Of a DNA stretch of 64,000 nucleotides, positions 45,188 to 54,021 are shown piece after piece. The DNA is taken from assembly GCF_001746915.1 (NCBI RefSeq), contig NZ_MJGC01000025.1:1-64000 (forward strand), written 5' to 3'. The notes beneath the pieces were generated by a model. That model saw only the letters and a program-made list of their open reading frames with translations, was not told the DNA's origin and did no database searches. This DNA is from Desertifilum tharense IPPAS B-1220 (lineage in GTDB: Bacteria > Cyanobacteriota > Cyanobacteriia > Cyanobacteriales > Desertifilaceae). Within the stretch, counting starts at the first letter, position 1, and each line of letters opens with the position of its first letter. A program made the position numbers and the translations under genes.

Positions 45188-45696
45188 TGATAACTGCTCA
45201 ATAACCTGAGCGACAATCCCAGTCTCCTGTTAGGTCGCTTCTAGGGGAGTGGCTCTCCACAACAATTCAAACTAGGATTGAGGGGCGATCGCGATGGCGG
45301 TGTCTGCTACGATAGGGGTTAATCTGAACAACTTTAAGGGTGTGCTTTGGAGTGCTTGAGGCGATCGCACTCAGCGTTCTACTTTAGGTTGCGCGATTTT
45401 CGCAATTGAAACGAGTCATCTATTAATAGCGCGGGATGAATCCCCCTTCTCAAGTAGTGTATAGTAAAAATCAAGTTGGTATACCAACTGCTCTGCCGCG
45501 AAAACTAAGCGTCAATAAGTCTATACGCCTGAGAAAGACAGGTGTCTGCCTGTGGACGCGGTGTAAGACCAAAACTCAAGTCATTGGGGTTAGGCTACGG
45601 CGATCGAAGCAGGAAGCCGCCTTTAAATCAAGGATTCAAAGGCGTTGGTACTTCATGAAGAATGCCCTTGACTAAAGCGAGGGGAAATACTGAGTT
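45188..45696. other. Intergenic region with duplicated flank and possible IS200/IS605 remnant
   Basis: 45188-45283 is the copy of the regulator upstream flank. From about 45430 to 45680 the sequence has the look of the 3' end of a TnpB-type gene (a frame reading VSACGRGVRPK, then EAGSRL in another frame, then a GCAGGAAGCC run), with stops and frameshifts. I cannot prove it. Frames here are not called as genes. Confidence 0.4.
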
Positions 45697-46314
45697 ATGA
45701 GCGATCAAACACCTTACGAATTGCTAGGGCTATCAGAAGACGCATCTTTTGATGAAATTCAAGCCGCTAGGATACGCCTCAAAGAACAACATCAGGGTGA
45801 TGGCAAACAAGTTGAAGCCATTGAAACAGCCTACGATGCGGTGTTGATGGATCGGTTGCGGCTGCGCCAGGAAGGTAAAATTAAAGTCCCAGACCGAATT
45901 CGCTTTCCTGAAAAGCTGGTTGAACCTCCGGTTAATCAGCCTTCTGCCCCTCCCAAGCAACTACCGGGTTGGCTGCAACGAACCTTAGACACGCCGTCTC
46001 AAGCGGATATTCTCTGGCCGTTGGGAGTCTTTTCGACCTTGGTGGTAGCGAGCGCGCTGGTTCCTGCCAATTTGTTACAACTGGTCTTATTGACTGGGGT
46101 GGGTTCTAGCGTCTATTTCCTCAATCGCAAAGAGCGCAAGTTTGGTAGAGCCGTCTTGTTGACTCTGGTTGGGCTGTTTGGAGGGTTGCTAATTGGCGCA
46201 TTAATCGGTCAAATGCTGGTGGGTGCGGGCTTGATTTCGGTTGCGTTTGTTAACCCTGTTGCAGCAATTTTTACCTTTGTGGTGATGTGGCTAACCAGCA
46301 GTTTTCTCCGCTAG
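45697..46314 (+). CDS. CPP1-like family protein
   Basis: 205 residues. An N-terminal J-like helix region without HPD (TPYELLGLSEDASFDEIQAARIRL) leads to a Pro-rich linker and about three to four membrane segments (106-128, 131-146, 152-178, 184-203). It matches the cyanobacterial/chloroplast CPP1 family; plant CPP1 holds protochlorophyllide oxidoreductase in the envelope. In cyanobacteria it is probably a thylakoid or plasma membrane chaperone. ATG 45697. Upstream is a gene-poor stretch. Confidence 0.9.
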   Translation: MSDQTPYELLGLSEDASFDEIQAARIRLKEQHQGDGKQVEAIETAYDAVLMDRLRLRQEGKIKVPDRIRFPEKLVEPPVNQPSAPPKQLPGWLQRTLDTPSQADILWPLGVFSTLVVASALVPANLLQLVLLTGVGSSVYFLNRKERKFGRAVLLTLVGLFGGLLIGALIGQMLVGAGLISVAFVNPVAAIFTFVVMWLTSSFLR

Positions 46315-46346
46315 GCTGAGTGGCTGATGGGCGCTTGGCTCTATCT

Positions 46347-47060
46347 TTACCGGGAGATGGGGTCTAGTTGTGGCGTGGCGACTTGCGCTTGAATGAGACG
46401 GAGGGCCTGAAAGAGGTTGGAGGCGATCGCATCGGGTTGGTAGGCTTCTAAGGAGGCGCGATCGCGAATTCCCGATAAAACGCCAACACAGGGAATTTTG
46501 TGGAGTTTCGCCGCCACAAGGTCTGCTTCTGTGTCGCCAATCATCCAGGTTTGCGAGGCGGGGGGTAACTCAGCTAAAGCGCGTTTCATCAGCAAGGGTT
46601 TGTCTTTCACATCCCCTGTCTTTACGTAGTCGTTCGCCAAACAATAGCGGCGTTCTGGCGGAAAAAAGCGCTCTAGGCTGTAACGGCTAAACGCTTCTTG
46701 CAGTTCGCTGACTCGTCGCATCGTCATCACGGCGAGGTCAATTCCCAAGGCTTGCGCTTCTAGCAGAGCATCTACGGCTTGAGGGACGAGTTGGTCGTGA
46801 ACGAGGTAGGGTAGGGTATGGACGGTGCGGCGGCGGAGTGAGGCGAAGGCTTCAGCTTGTTCGTCAGTTAAACCGGAAAGCAGACCAATTTGCCATTCGG
46901 GAACTCGCGATCGCTTTAAACGCCAAAACTCAGCTTTTGACAATTTCTGAATGGGCTGATTAACTTGCTGCGTTTGTTCTAAACAGAATTGATAAACGCG
47001 ATAGTAGCGCTCTGATACGTCCATAATTGGACCGTCAAAATCTGTAATAATTCTCAGCAT
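46347..47060 (-). CDS. HAD-family hydrolase
   Basis: 237 residues. HAD motif I near the N-terminus (IITDFDGPIMD, nucleophile Asp), a helical cap (about 18-110), motif II (VMTMRR), and the motif III/IV pair with lysine in DVKDKPLLMKRAL and WMIGDTEADLVAAK. A phosphatase, probably of the phosphoglycolate-phosphatase-like subclass I; substrate not predictable. Convergent with the CPP1-like gene, 32 bases apart. Confidence 0.85.
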   Translation of the reverse strand: MLRIITDFDGPIMDVSERYYRVYQFCLEQTQQVNQPIQKLSKAEFWRLKRSRVPEWQIGLLSGLTDEQAEAFASLRRRTVHTLPYLVHDQLVPQAVDALLEAQALGIDLAVMTMRRVSELQEAFSRYSLERFFPPERRYCLANDYVKTGDVKDKPLLMKRALAELPPASQTWMIGDTEADLVAAKLHKIPCVGVLSGIRDRASLEAYQPDAIASNLFQALRLIQAQVATPQLDPISR

Positions 47061-47212
47061 TAATTCAGAAAAATTAACGTTGTCTCCAGAGTAGCGTAGG
47101 TCAGGAGCGATCGCAATCTCTAAAGATAGAACTCGCGTTCCATCCCGCCAAGGAAGTGCTTAAATCAAGAGGGGATGATTCTAACTGGGTATGTCCGAAT
47201 CGAGATTTACTT

Positions 47213-48265
47213 TTACAGCGCTTGAGCGCGTTTCATTTGCTCTCGTTCAATGGCTTGGAACAGGGCGCGAAAATTGCCTTCCCCAAACCCTTGAGCTTGA
47301 TGGCGGCGTTCAATCATTTCAAAAAAGAAAGTCGGTTCCGTGAAAATGGGTTGCGTAAAAATCTGTAACAGCAAAGCCTGCAACACCTCAGTTTGAGAGT
47401 CTACCAGGATATGCGATCGCTCAATCGCCTCCCACTCTCGCTCAGAAAAGCGATCGCAATACTGAGCGTGTAAAGCGTGGTAGTAGCTTCTCGGAACCGT
47501 GAGAAAATCTACCCCCGCCGATCTCAGACGGGGAACGGTTTGAATAATATCGGGCGTAGAGAGCGCAATATGTTGAATCCCCGCCCCACAATTCGCGGTT
47601 AAAAACTCTTGAATCTGAGAATTTTCGCTCGCCGGTTCATTAATCGGGAACTTCACCCCACTAGCCGGATGAACCATCACCTGAGAATATAATCCAGATT
47701 GCTCGGTTTTAATCGTAAAGCTTTGCTGGCGCTCCATCTGTAGGACTTGCTCGTACCAGCAAGCCGCTGGATGCAAACTGCCCGCCGGAACGTTGAGAAC
47801 CACATGATCGATTTGCGTAAACAAACCCCCGGCTTGGCGATCGCCCCAAGCGCCACCGTTATCTTCAATTAAGGTATGACACACGCTACCCCAAGCCGAA
47901 ATTTTCCCCCAGGTTAGCCCTTGCACCGAGCGTAGAGGTTGTAGGAGAGTCGCACCTTGGGCGATCGCGCTTTGGACGATCCCCCAGACATCCGTGACGC
48001 GTAAGGCAATATCGGCGACTCCCGGCGGGTGCTGGGCGAGGTATTCCGCAATCGGACTTTGGGGGCTTAAGGGGGAAGAAAGGGCGATCGCAATTTGGCC
48101 GCTTTGAACCACCACTGTATGAGCTTGTTGCTGTGCGCCCCCTAGGAGGCGGTTAAGTTTGAAAGTGAAATCGTCGCTAGCTTTTTGGAATTGGAGACGC
48201 TGAGTAAACCACTTTTCCCATTTCTGAGCGTCATCTACATAGAAGTGGATGTGATCGATTTGCAT
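47213..48265 (-). CDS. hppD: 4-hydroxyphenylpyruvate dioxygenase
   Basis: 350 residues, two VOC domains (about 1-140 and 148-350). Converts 4-hydroxyphenylpyruvate to homogentisate for tocopherol and plastoquinone. Metal ligand candidates: His in QIDHVVLNV, His in GIQHIALSTPD, and the C-terminal FFEMIERRHQAQGFGEGNF containing the Glu ligand. That C-terminal motif is characteristic of HPPD. ATG 48265. The leader contains a 7-bp stem (48287-48310). Confidence 0.92.
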   Translation of the reverse strand: MQIDHIHFYVDDAQKWEKWFTQRLQFQKASDDFTFKLNRLLGGAQQQAHTVVVQSGQIAIALSSPLSPQSPIAEYLAQHPPGVADIALRVTDVWGIVQSAIAQGATLLQPLRSVQGLTWGKISAWGSVCHTLIEDNGGAWGDRQAGGLFTQIDHVVLNVPAGSLHPAACWYEQVLQMERQQSFTIKTEQSGLYSQVMVHPASGVKFPINEPASENSQIQEFLTANCGAGIQHIALSTPDIIQTVPRLRSAGVDFLTVPRSYYHALHAQYCDRFSEREWEAIERSHILVDSQTEVLQALLLQIFTQPIFTEPTFFFEMIERRHQAQGFGEGNFRALFQAIEREQMKRAQAL

Positions 48266-48286
48266 TCGCCAGTCAAATAACTACAC

Positions 48287-48310
48287 TCCCCGCCATCAGG
48301 ATAGCGGGGA
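48287..48310 (-). promoter_or_regulatory. Stem-loop in the hppD leader
   Basis: TCCCCGC...GCGGGGA forms a 7-bp stem with a 10-base loop about 22 bases upstream of the hppD ATG on its mRNA strand. It could affect translation or be a terminator of an upstream transcript; there is no T-run. Low confidence. Confidence 0.3.
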
Positions 48311-48414
48311 TGCCAAGCAGATCAAAGCTCCAGAAGGGGGAATTCTCAGATTGAAGCAGTATCCCCAGTGCAGTCGAGATAGCGTAGAGGCGATCGCCAT
48401 TCAACTCCAAGAAG

Positions 48415-48717
48415 CTACTGCTCTTGCATTAACCGCAGATAATTTTGGCGCAGTTGTACGTGATTTTCTGCCATCCGTTCGGAAAGTTCTTTTTCCACAT
48501 CGCTAATTTGTCGCCAAAACTGCGAAGAACGACTCGCCGCGATAAATTCCCCCCAGAGTAATTCAAGCAATCTGGCATGATCGGGATTTTCTTGAGCAAC
48601 TTTATCGCGCAACGCCGCAAAAGCTTGATTAGCTTGGGGTTGCTTGCTCACTTCTCGTGCTAAAGCGATGCATTCTTGCAGTTGAGTGACGTAAGAGCGG
48701 GATACAGACTGAGTCAT
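48415..48717 (-). CDS. Small hypothetical protein
   Basis: 100 residues, alpha-helical and highly polar (opening TQSVSRSYVTQLQECIALAREV, ends YLRLMQEQ). No signal peptide or metal motif. Coding pattern and start at 48717 (ATG) are good; it reads like a conserved cyanobacterial protein but I cannot name a family. Divergent from trpS, with 125 bases between starts. Confidence 0.7.
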   Translation of the reverse strand: MTQSVSRSYVTQLQECIALAREVSKQPQANQAFAALRDKVAQENPDHARLLELLWGEFIAASRSSQFWRQISDVEKELSERMAENHVQLRQNYLRLMQEQ

Positions 48718-48787
48718 AATTAAAAGGCGCTAGTTAAAAAAATTGTTAAACGACCAGTAAGGGTTCTGGTATATGATTCTACATTAA

Positions 48788-48803
48788 TAAAAGTTAACTT
48801 TTA
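48788..48803. promoter_or_regulatory. 16-bp palindrome before trpS
   Basis: TAAAAGTTAACTTTTA is a perfect inverted repeat in the divergent trpS / hypothetical region, 40 bases upstream of the trpS ATG. It has the form of a dimeric regulator site; no named match. Confidence 0.35.
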
Positions 48804-48842
48804 CAGGAGTCGCAAGTCTCTGTCTCAAGTTAGGTCATTAAA

Positions 48843-49850
48843 ATGAGCAAGCAGCGAGCATTTTCTGGGGTTCAACCCAGTGGCAATCCCCATCTGGGCA
48901 ATTATATTGGTGCAATCCGCAACTGGGTGGAAGGACAAGACCAATATGAAAATTACTTTTGTGTCGTTGATTTACACGCGATCACCCTTCCGCAAGATCC
49001 GGCGACGCTAGCTTCTAATACTTACACCCTAGCCGCGCTTTACCTTGCTGCGGGACTGGATTTAAACCACAGCACCATCTTTATTCAATCCCATGTTTCA
49101 GCCCATAGCGAGCTAACCTGGTTGCTCAACTGCATTACCCCGGTCAACTGGTTGGAAGATATGATCCAGTACAAGGAAAAGGCAGTGAGACAAGGGGAAA
49201 ATGTTAATACCGGCTTGCTGGATTATCCGGTGTTGATGGCGTCTGATATTCTGCTTTACCAAGCCGATAAGGTACCCGTGGGAGAAGATCAAAAGCAGCA
49301 TATTGAACTAACTCGCGATATTGCAGCCCGATTTAATCACTATTACGGCAACGGTGAAACCATCTTAAAGCAACCGGAAGCCATTATCCGCAAAGAAGGC
49401 GCGCGGGTGATGAGTTTGACGGATGGAACCAAAAAGATGTCAAAGTCAGACCCTTCGGATCTCAGCCGGATTAACGTTCTCGATCCGCCCGAAGTCATTC
49501 AAAATAAGATTAAACGCTGCAAAACTGACCCCATTCGCGGTTTAGAGTTTGATAACCCAGAACGTCCAGAATGCAATAACCTGCTGACGCTGTATTTATT
49601 GATGTCTGGGAAGACCAAGGCAGAGATTGCAGCCGAATGTCAAGATATGGGATGGGGTCAGTTTAAACCCTTATTGGCAGAAGCCTTGGTAGAGGGATTA
49701 GGACCAATCCAACAGAAATATCAAGAAATTATGGACGATCGCGCCTATTTAGAATCAGTATTGCGGGAAGGACGGATGAAAGCAGAAGCGATCGCCAATC
49801 AGACCTTAACGCAAGTTAAAACCGCATTGGGGTATTCCCTGCCACTCTAA
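48843..49850 (+). CDS. trpS: Tryptophanyl-tRNA synthetase
   Basis: Charges tRNA-Trp. 335 residues, the normal bacterial length. Class I signatures: the HIGH-like PSGNPHLGNYIGA (12-24) and the KMSKS-like KKMSKSDPSD (~199-208). The start ATG 48843 gives the family start MSKQRAFSG. The next gene, metF, starts 26 bases after the stop, suggesting co-transcription. Confidence 0.97.
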   Translation: MSKQRAFSGVQPSGNPHLGNYIGAIRNWVEGQDQYENYFCVVDLHAITLPQDPATLASNTYTLAALYLAAGLDLNHSTIFIQSHVSAHSELTWLLNCITPVNWLEDMIQYKEKAVRQGENVNTGLLDYPVLMASDILLYQADKVPVGEDQKQHIELTRDIAARFNHYYGNGETILKQPEAIIRKEGARVMSLTDGTKKMSKSDPSDLSRINVLDPPEVIQNKIKRCKTDPIRGLEFDNPERPECNNLLTLYLLMSGKTKAEIAAECQDMGWGQFKPLLAEALVEGLGPIQQKYQEIMDDRAYLESVLREGRMKAEAIANQTLTQVKTALGYSLPL

Positions 49851-49875
49851 AACCATTCCCTTTTTACTATCCCAA

Positions 49876-50760
49876 ATGTCTAAACTTCGTTCAGCGATCC
49901 AAGCGGGTGAATTCCTAATTACCGCAGAAGTTGCGCCTCCCAAAGGGGGAGATCCAGCGCATATGCTGGAAATGGCAAAACTCTTAAAAAATCGCGTCCA
50001 TGCGGTGAATGTTACCGATGGGAGTCGCGCTGTTTTGCGGATGTGTTCGCTGGCGGCTTCAGCACTGTTACAGCAACAGGGGATTGAAGCAGTTTGTCAA
50101 GTCGCTTGTCGCGATCGCAACTGCATTGGACTCCAAGGCGACTTAATGGGAGCCTACGCCCTCGGCATTCGCAATATCTTAGCCCTCACCGGAGATCCCA
50201 TCAAAGCAGGCGATCATCCCCAGTCTAAGGGAGTCTTCGAGTTAGAATCTGTTCGTCTATTACAATTAATCGACAAACTTAACCACGGCATTGATTTTAA
50301 TGATAAGCCCCTCGTAGATGGTACCGTCGAACTCTTCGCCGGGGCGGCTGTCGATCCGCAGTGCGGCAGTTGGTCGGGCTTGCAACGTCGCTTTGAACGT
50401 AAACTAGAAGCGGGAGCGCAATTTTTCCAAAGTCAACTGATTACAGACTTTGAGCGCCTCGATAAATTTATGACTCAAATTGCGGCGACTTCTGGAAAGC
50501 CCATCCTAGCAGGCATCTTTCTTTTAAAATCGGCTAAAAACGCCCAATTTATTAATCGCTGCGTTCCCGGCGTTCAGATCCCAGACTCCATTATCGAGCG
50601 TTTAGCCAAAGCCGAAGACCCCTTACAAGAAGGGGTAAAAATTGCCGCCGAACAAGTCCAACTCGCTCGCCAACTGTGTCACGGCGTCCATATGATGGCC
50701 GTTAAGCGCGAGGATCTGATTCCCCAAATTCTCGACTTAGCAGGGATTTCTCCCCTTTAA
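49876..50760 (+). CDS. metF: Methylenetetrahydrofolate reductase
   Basis: Reduces 5,10-methylene- to 5-methyl-tetrahydrofolate for methionine synthesis, a flavoprotein barrel. 294 residues. Seen: EVAPPKGGDP (18-27), VNVTDGSRAVLRMCS and ILALTGDPIKAGDH. It is short for MetF and lacks a long C-terminal regulatory region. ATG 49876. Its stop is followed immediately by G-rich repeat locus D. Confidence 0.9.
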   Translation: MSKLRSAIQAGEFLITAEVAPPKGGDPAHMLEMAKLLKNRVHAVNVTDGSRAVLRMCSLAASALLQQQGIEAVCQVACRDRNCIGLQGDLMGAYALGIRNILALTGDPIKAGDHPQSKGVFELESVRLLQLIDKLNHGIDFNDKPLVDGTVELFAGAAVDPQCGSWSGLQRRFERKLEAGAQFFQSQLITDFERLDKFMTQIAATSGKPILAGIFLLKSAKNAQFINRCVPGVQIPDSIIERLAKAEDPLQEGVKIAAEQVQLARQLCHGVHMMAVKREDLIPQILDLAGISPL

Positions 50761-51106
50761 AGAGGGAGTTGGGAATTGGGAGTTAGGGGTTGGGGAAGAA
50801 GAGGATGGGGGGATGGGGAGGTGGGGAGATGGGGGGAAAGAAGGTGAATCGGCTTATTCTTCTCGATACCTACTCCCAATTCCGCTACTTAGTGTGCAAG
50901 CTACAGAACAAGCGTACTTCTTTCCCTACTCAGTACGCGGTTGCACGCAAGCTACCCAAAGAACGCGGCTAAACGGAATTTAGCACAACAGCACTTTCAA
51001 CTTAGCACTCACTTCCCATCCCCCCATCTTCTTCCCACTCAGCACACCGCTACGCGGAAGCAAGCTACAGCACTTTACACTCAGCACTTAAAGAAGCACT
51101 CAGCAC
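50761..51106. repeat. Heptamer repeat locus D (between convergent genes)
   Basis: The first ~85 bases after the metF stop are G-rich (GGGAGTTGGGAATTGGGAGT, then GAAGAAGAGGATGGGG). The right end (about 50960-51106) has AGCACTC units with TTCTTCCC blocks and a CGCTACGCGGAAGCAAGC motif, reaching the stop of the deaminase gene on the opposite strand. The middle (50850-50960) is unique. The layout matches locus C, with each arm downstream of its own gene. Confidence 0.88.
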
Positions 51107-52360
51107 TTAAGAAAGCGTCCAATGAACTTGGGGTGCTTCGGTTTTAACTAGGAGTTTTCCTTGGGAAAAGGTGTAGCAAACAACGGGACGGCGGCGAATG
51201 GCGTCGTAACGGCTTTCGGCATCTAAGACAATTAAATTCGCGGGTTTACCGACTTCAAGACCGTAATCTTGGCTGATATTTAAAGTCTTTGCACCATTAA
51301 TTGTTGCCATATCGTAGCAGGCGTCAATTTCTTCGGTTCCGGTCATTTGGCAGACATGAACGGCCATGTAAGCCGGATCGAGCATGTTACCGATTCCCAA
51401 AGAATACCAGGGGTCTTGAACGCAATCATTGCCTAGGGATACATTTAAGCCATTTTGCCAGAGTTCTTTAACTCGCGTGACGCCGCGCCGCTTGGGGTAG
51501 GTGTCGGTACGACCTTGCAGGGTAATGTTAATCAGGGGATTGGCAATAAAGTTCAGGTTTGCCCGTTTTAAGACGCCCATTAGTTTGAAGGCATAGGCGT
51601 TATTGTAGGAACCAAAGGCGGTGGTATGGCTGGCGGTGACGCGGGAACCTAAGCCGGTACGAATGGTACAGGCGGCGACGACTTCTAAAAATCGCGATTG
51701 ATCGTCATCTGTTTCATCGCAGTGGATGTCAATGAGTCTGTCATATTTTTGGGCGAGTTCAAAAATCCGATGAACGGACTGAACGCCATCTTCGCGGGTG
51801 AGTTCGTAGTGGGGAATACCGCCAACGACATCTGCGCCTAAGTCTAAGGCTTTTTCCATGAGGCGATCGCTTTCGGGGTTGCCATAAATTCCATCCTGGG
51901 GAAAGGCAACGATTTGCAAGGTTATCCAATCTTTGACGGCTTCTCGCACCTCTAGCAGCGCTTGTAAGGCGGTTAAAGTGGGTTCGCTGACATCTACATG
52001 GCTGCGGACAAATAGGGTGCCGTGGGAGGCTTGTAGCTTGAGAGTGGCGATCGCTCTTTGTTTGACATCCTCAAAGTCTAAGGATTGTTTGCGTTCTCGC
52101 CAAATTTCAATGCCTTCAAAAAGCGTCCCACTCTGATTGGAACGCGGATTTCCGGCTGTTAGGGAGGAGTCGAGGTGAATGTGCGACTCGACAAACGGGG
52201 GACTGACTAAGCGGTTGTTAATGGCATATTCTTGTTGAGCTGTTCCGGGTAAGTTTGGCGCAATCGCAGCGATTTTCCCTTCTGCGATCGCAATATCGAC
52301 CGATTCTCCACTCGTCAAGCGACATTGGCGCAACAAAATCTCATAGGAAGGCGACGGCAT
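51107..52360 (-). CDS. codA: Cytosine deaminase-like amidohydrolase
   Basis: 417 residues. Amidohydrolase fold: metal-binding HxH in VESHIHLDSS (~62), His in IDIHCDETDD (~210), catalytic HTTAFGSYNN (~244) and the late aspartate in LGNDCVQDPW. The HCDETDD and QDPWY motifs are typical of cytosine deaminase, which converts cytosine to uracil. ATG 52360 (MPSPSYEILL) fits the family; in-frame residues further upstream run through a terminator. Other pyrimidine or aminohydrolase substrates are possible. Confidence 0.85.
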   Translation of the reverse strand: MPSPSYEILLRQCRLTSGESVDIAIAEGKIAAIAPNLPGTAQQEYAINNRLVSPPFVESHIHLDSSLTAGNPRSNQSGTLFEGIEIWRERKQSLDFEDVKQRAIATLKLQASHGTLFVRSHVDVSEPTLTALQALLEVREAVKDWITLQIVAFPQDGIYGNPESDRLMEKALDLGADVVGGIPHYELTREDGVQSVHRIFELAQKYDRLIDIHCDETDDDQSRFLEVVAACTIRTGLGSRVTASHTTAFGSYNNAYAFKLMGVLKRANLNFIANPLINITLQGRTDTYPKRRGVTRVKELWQNGLNVSLGNDCVQDPWYSLGIGNMLDPAYMAVHVCQMTGTEEIDACYDMATINGAKTLNISQDYGLEVGKPANLIVLDAESRYDAIRRRPVVCYTFSQGKLLVKTEAPQVHWTLS

Positions 52361-52394
52361 CGGGGCGTTCTCCAAACTTAAATCTCTCCCATCA

Positions 52395-52421
52395 TAAAAA
52401 AACACCCCGGATTCGGGGTGT
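52395..52421 (-). terminator. Intrinsic terminator of the DUF4278 gene
   Basis: ACACCCCG and CGGGGTGT form a perfect 8-bp stem with a 4-base loop, followed on the minus strand by seven T residues. It lies 39 bases after the stop of the DUF4278 gene and in front of codA, so it separates the two transcripts. Confidence 0.85.
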
Positions 52422-52459
52422 ATCGATTGATTACAAATTGCAAGCAAGCAAATTCTTCA

Positions 52460-52903
52460 TTAGTGCGTTACAAGTCTCCGGTCGTAGGTGGCTCTGAAAC
52501 TCGGATGGATTTTACCTTGAATCCGATTCCAATATAGAGCAATGTCACCTGTGAGTCCGATTTCCGAAGCGCTGCGCGTCAGCATCGCTTGTTGGCGGGT
52601 CTTGATAATGCGGCTGTGAGACAGCATCAGAGACCGAGCGCGATCTTCTGCGGTCAGGACAGGAGTCTTAACGGTTTCAGGGTTAGCGTTAGAAGCAGCT
52701 TCTACACCCACCGGAGCGGTTTCACCGACATGATAAGCAACGCCGCGATACTTCAGATCGAGGTTGGTATTCAGCACGGGCACTTTTTTAGGGTTGCGGA
52801 AGCGCCAGTCCAGACCTCTATATTTTCCACCTGAAGCTCCGTCGCTCATCTCAACGACGGGAGGATTGTATTCGTAGCTAACGCCGCGATATTGAAGTTT
52901 CAT
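52460..52903 (-). CDS. DUF4278 domain protein
   Basis: 147 residues. Two short DUF4278 motifs, MKLQYRGVSYEYNPP (1-15) and LKYRGVAYHVG (~50-60), flank a GGKYRGLDWRFR segment. A more ordinary helical tail follows (LTAEDRARSLMLSHSRIIKTR). Cyanobacterial family, function unknown, possibly stress-linked. ATG 52903 with GGAGGCG upstream is preferred. Has its own terminator, so it is monocistronic. Confidence 0.85.
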   Translation of the reverse strand: MKLQYRGVSYEYNPPVVEMSDGASGGKYRGLDWRFRNPKKVPVLNTNLDLKYRGVAYHVGETAPVGVEAASNANPETVKTPVLTAEDRARSLMLSHSRIIKTRQQAMLTRSASEIGLTGDIALYWNRIQGKIHPSFRATYDRRLVTH

Positions 52904-53109
52904 GAGTTTCGCCTCCAAATTAGGGATTGACCTGAGAGTGTCTTAGAGGCGCGTTCCTTCGGGCTCTCTCCCTACTTCCGTCCCTTCTCTACTTCAGAAG
53001 GGATGAACGATTTATTTATCCATGTCTGTAGTATATGTTACCGTTTTGCATTTTTGCTTCTGTCTTCAGGAATATTTAACAATTGCTGAGACCGCTTGCC
53101 CATTAAGTG

Positions 53110-53682
53110 TTAGGATGAGCGATCGCCCTCAACTAAGGCAAAATTAAACTGAGTCTGGACGTTCCAACGCTGGCCGTCGTGCAGCAGTAACGTCAGGTGA
53201 GGAACCATAAACTCATGATGCAAGGCGCGGGATTGAAACTCCGGCCAGGCGGCTTTAAAATTTGGCTTGGATAAATCGCGAAACGCCACCGTCATGTGCG
53301 GCGCAAACGGGCGGCTTTCCGACTTCTCATCCACAATTCCCAACGTAGCTTTGAGATAAACCATCAGGTTTTGTTGGATTAATAGCAATTGTGGCGTTTT
53401 CTGGACGTTGACATAGATGACGCGGGGAGGAAACGCGCCGAACCCGTCTAGAATAATGGGAACGGGAATCACATTCGCCGCAAAGGTGACTAAAGCATTT
53501 TCCAGCACCTCGCGATCGCCCCAATCCCACCGGAAGGGAGGTTGAAGGGTAATATGGGGAGGAGACTTTAGCGCCCCTTGAGAATGATAGCGATCGCGAA
53601 AGTCCTCCTGAATCGCCCGAATCTCCTCTTGAAGAGGTTCGGGAGGTAACAGTGCAATAAAGAATCGTTTGAGCGAGTCCAT
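53110..53682 (-). CDS. thpR: 2'-5' RNA ligase / cyclic phosphodiesterase family
   Basis: 190 residues. Two HxT/Sx motifs, PHITLQPPF (~43-51) and PHMTVAFRDL (~128-137), define the 2H phosphoesterase fold. Bacterial members (ThpR) open 2',3'-cyclic phosphates or join 2'-5' ends of RNA; the physiological role is not settled. ATG 53682. Divergent from the YciI gene, with 53 bases between start codons. Confidence 0.9.
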   Translation of the reverse strand: MDSLKRFFIALLPPEPLQEEIRAIQEDFRDRYHSQGALKSPPHITLQPPFRWDWGDREVLENALVTFAANVIPVPIILDGFGAFPPRVIYVNVQKTPQLLLIQQNLMVYLKATLGIVDEKSESRPFAPHMTVAFRDLSKPNFKAAWPEFQSRALHHEFMVPHLTLLLHDGQRWNVQTQFNFALVEGDRSS

Positions 53683-53735
53683 AACCCGGATAATGGTAGA
53701 AAGTCATTGAGTCTACCCGCCTAAACTAAATCAAT

Positions 53736-54002
53736 ATGCCTTGGTTTGCCAAAATTGAAGAAGGTATTGTAGAGAAAGCCACCTTCGACCAGTACGTTCC
53801 TGCCCATAAAGCCTACGTCCAAGACCTCATTGACAAAGGACACCAAGCCAAAAGCGGTTACTGGGCGAGGCGTGGCGGTGGAATGCTGATTTTTCAAGCC
53901 AACTCTCGTTCAGAAGCTGAAGCCATCGTAGCCCAAGACCCTCTGGTTCAAAACCACTGCGTCAAATACGAACTCTACGAATGGTGCGTTGTTGTTGAAT
54001 AA
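53736..54002 (+). CDS. YciI family protein
   Basis: 88 residues, ferredoxin-like fold of the YciI type: MPWFAKIEEG, PAHKAYVQDLIDKGH with the conserved His, ANSRSEAEAIVAQDPLV, and VKYELYEWCVVVE. Family members are dimeric with a probable catalytic His/Asp pair; the reaction is unknown. It precedes smpB by 19 bases and is probably co-transcribed with it. Confidence 0.88.
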   Translation: MPWFAKIEEGIVEKATFDQYVPAHKAYVQDLIDKGHQAKSGYWARRGGGMLIFQANSRSEAEAIVAQDPLVQNHCVKYELYEWCVVVE

Positions 54003-54021
54003 ACCCTAATTTAGAGAACCT

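Noticed and set aside
45436..45675. 79-codon plus-strand open frame
   Set aside because: Basic, patternless product in a decayed region with the possible transposon end in other frames.
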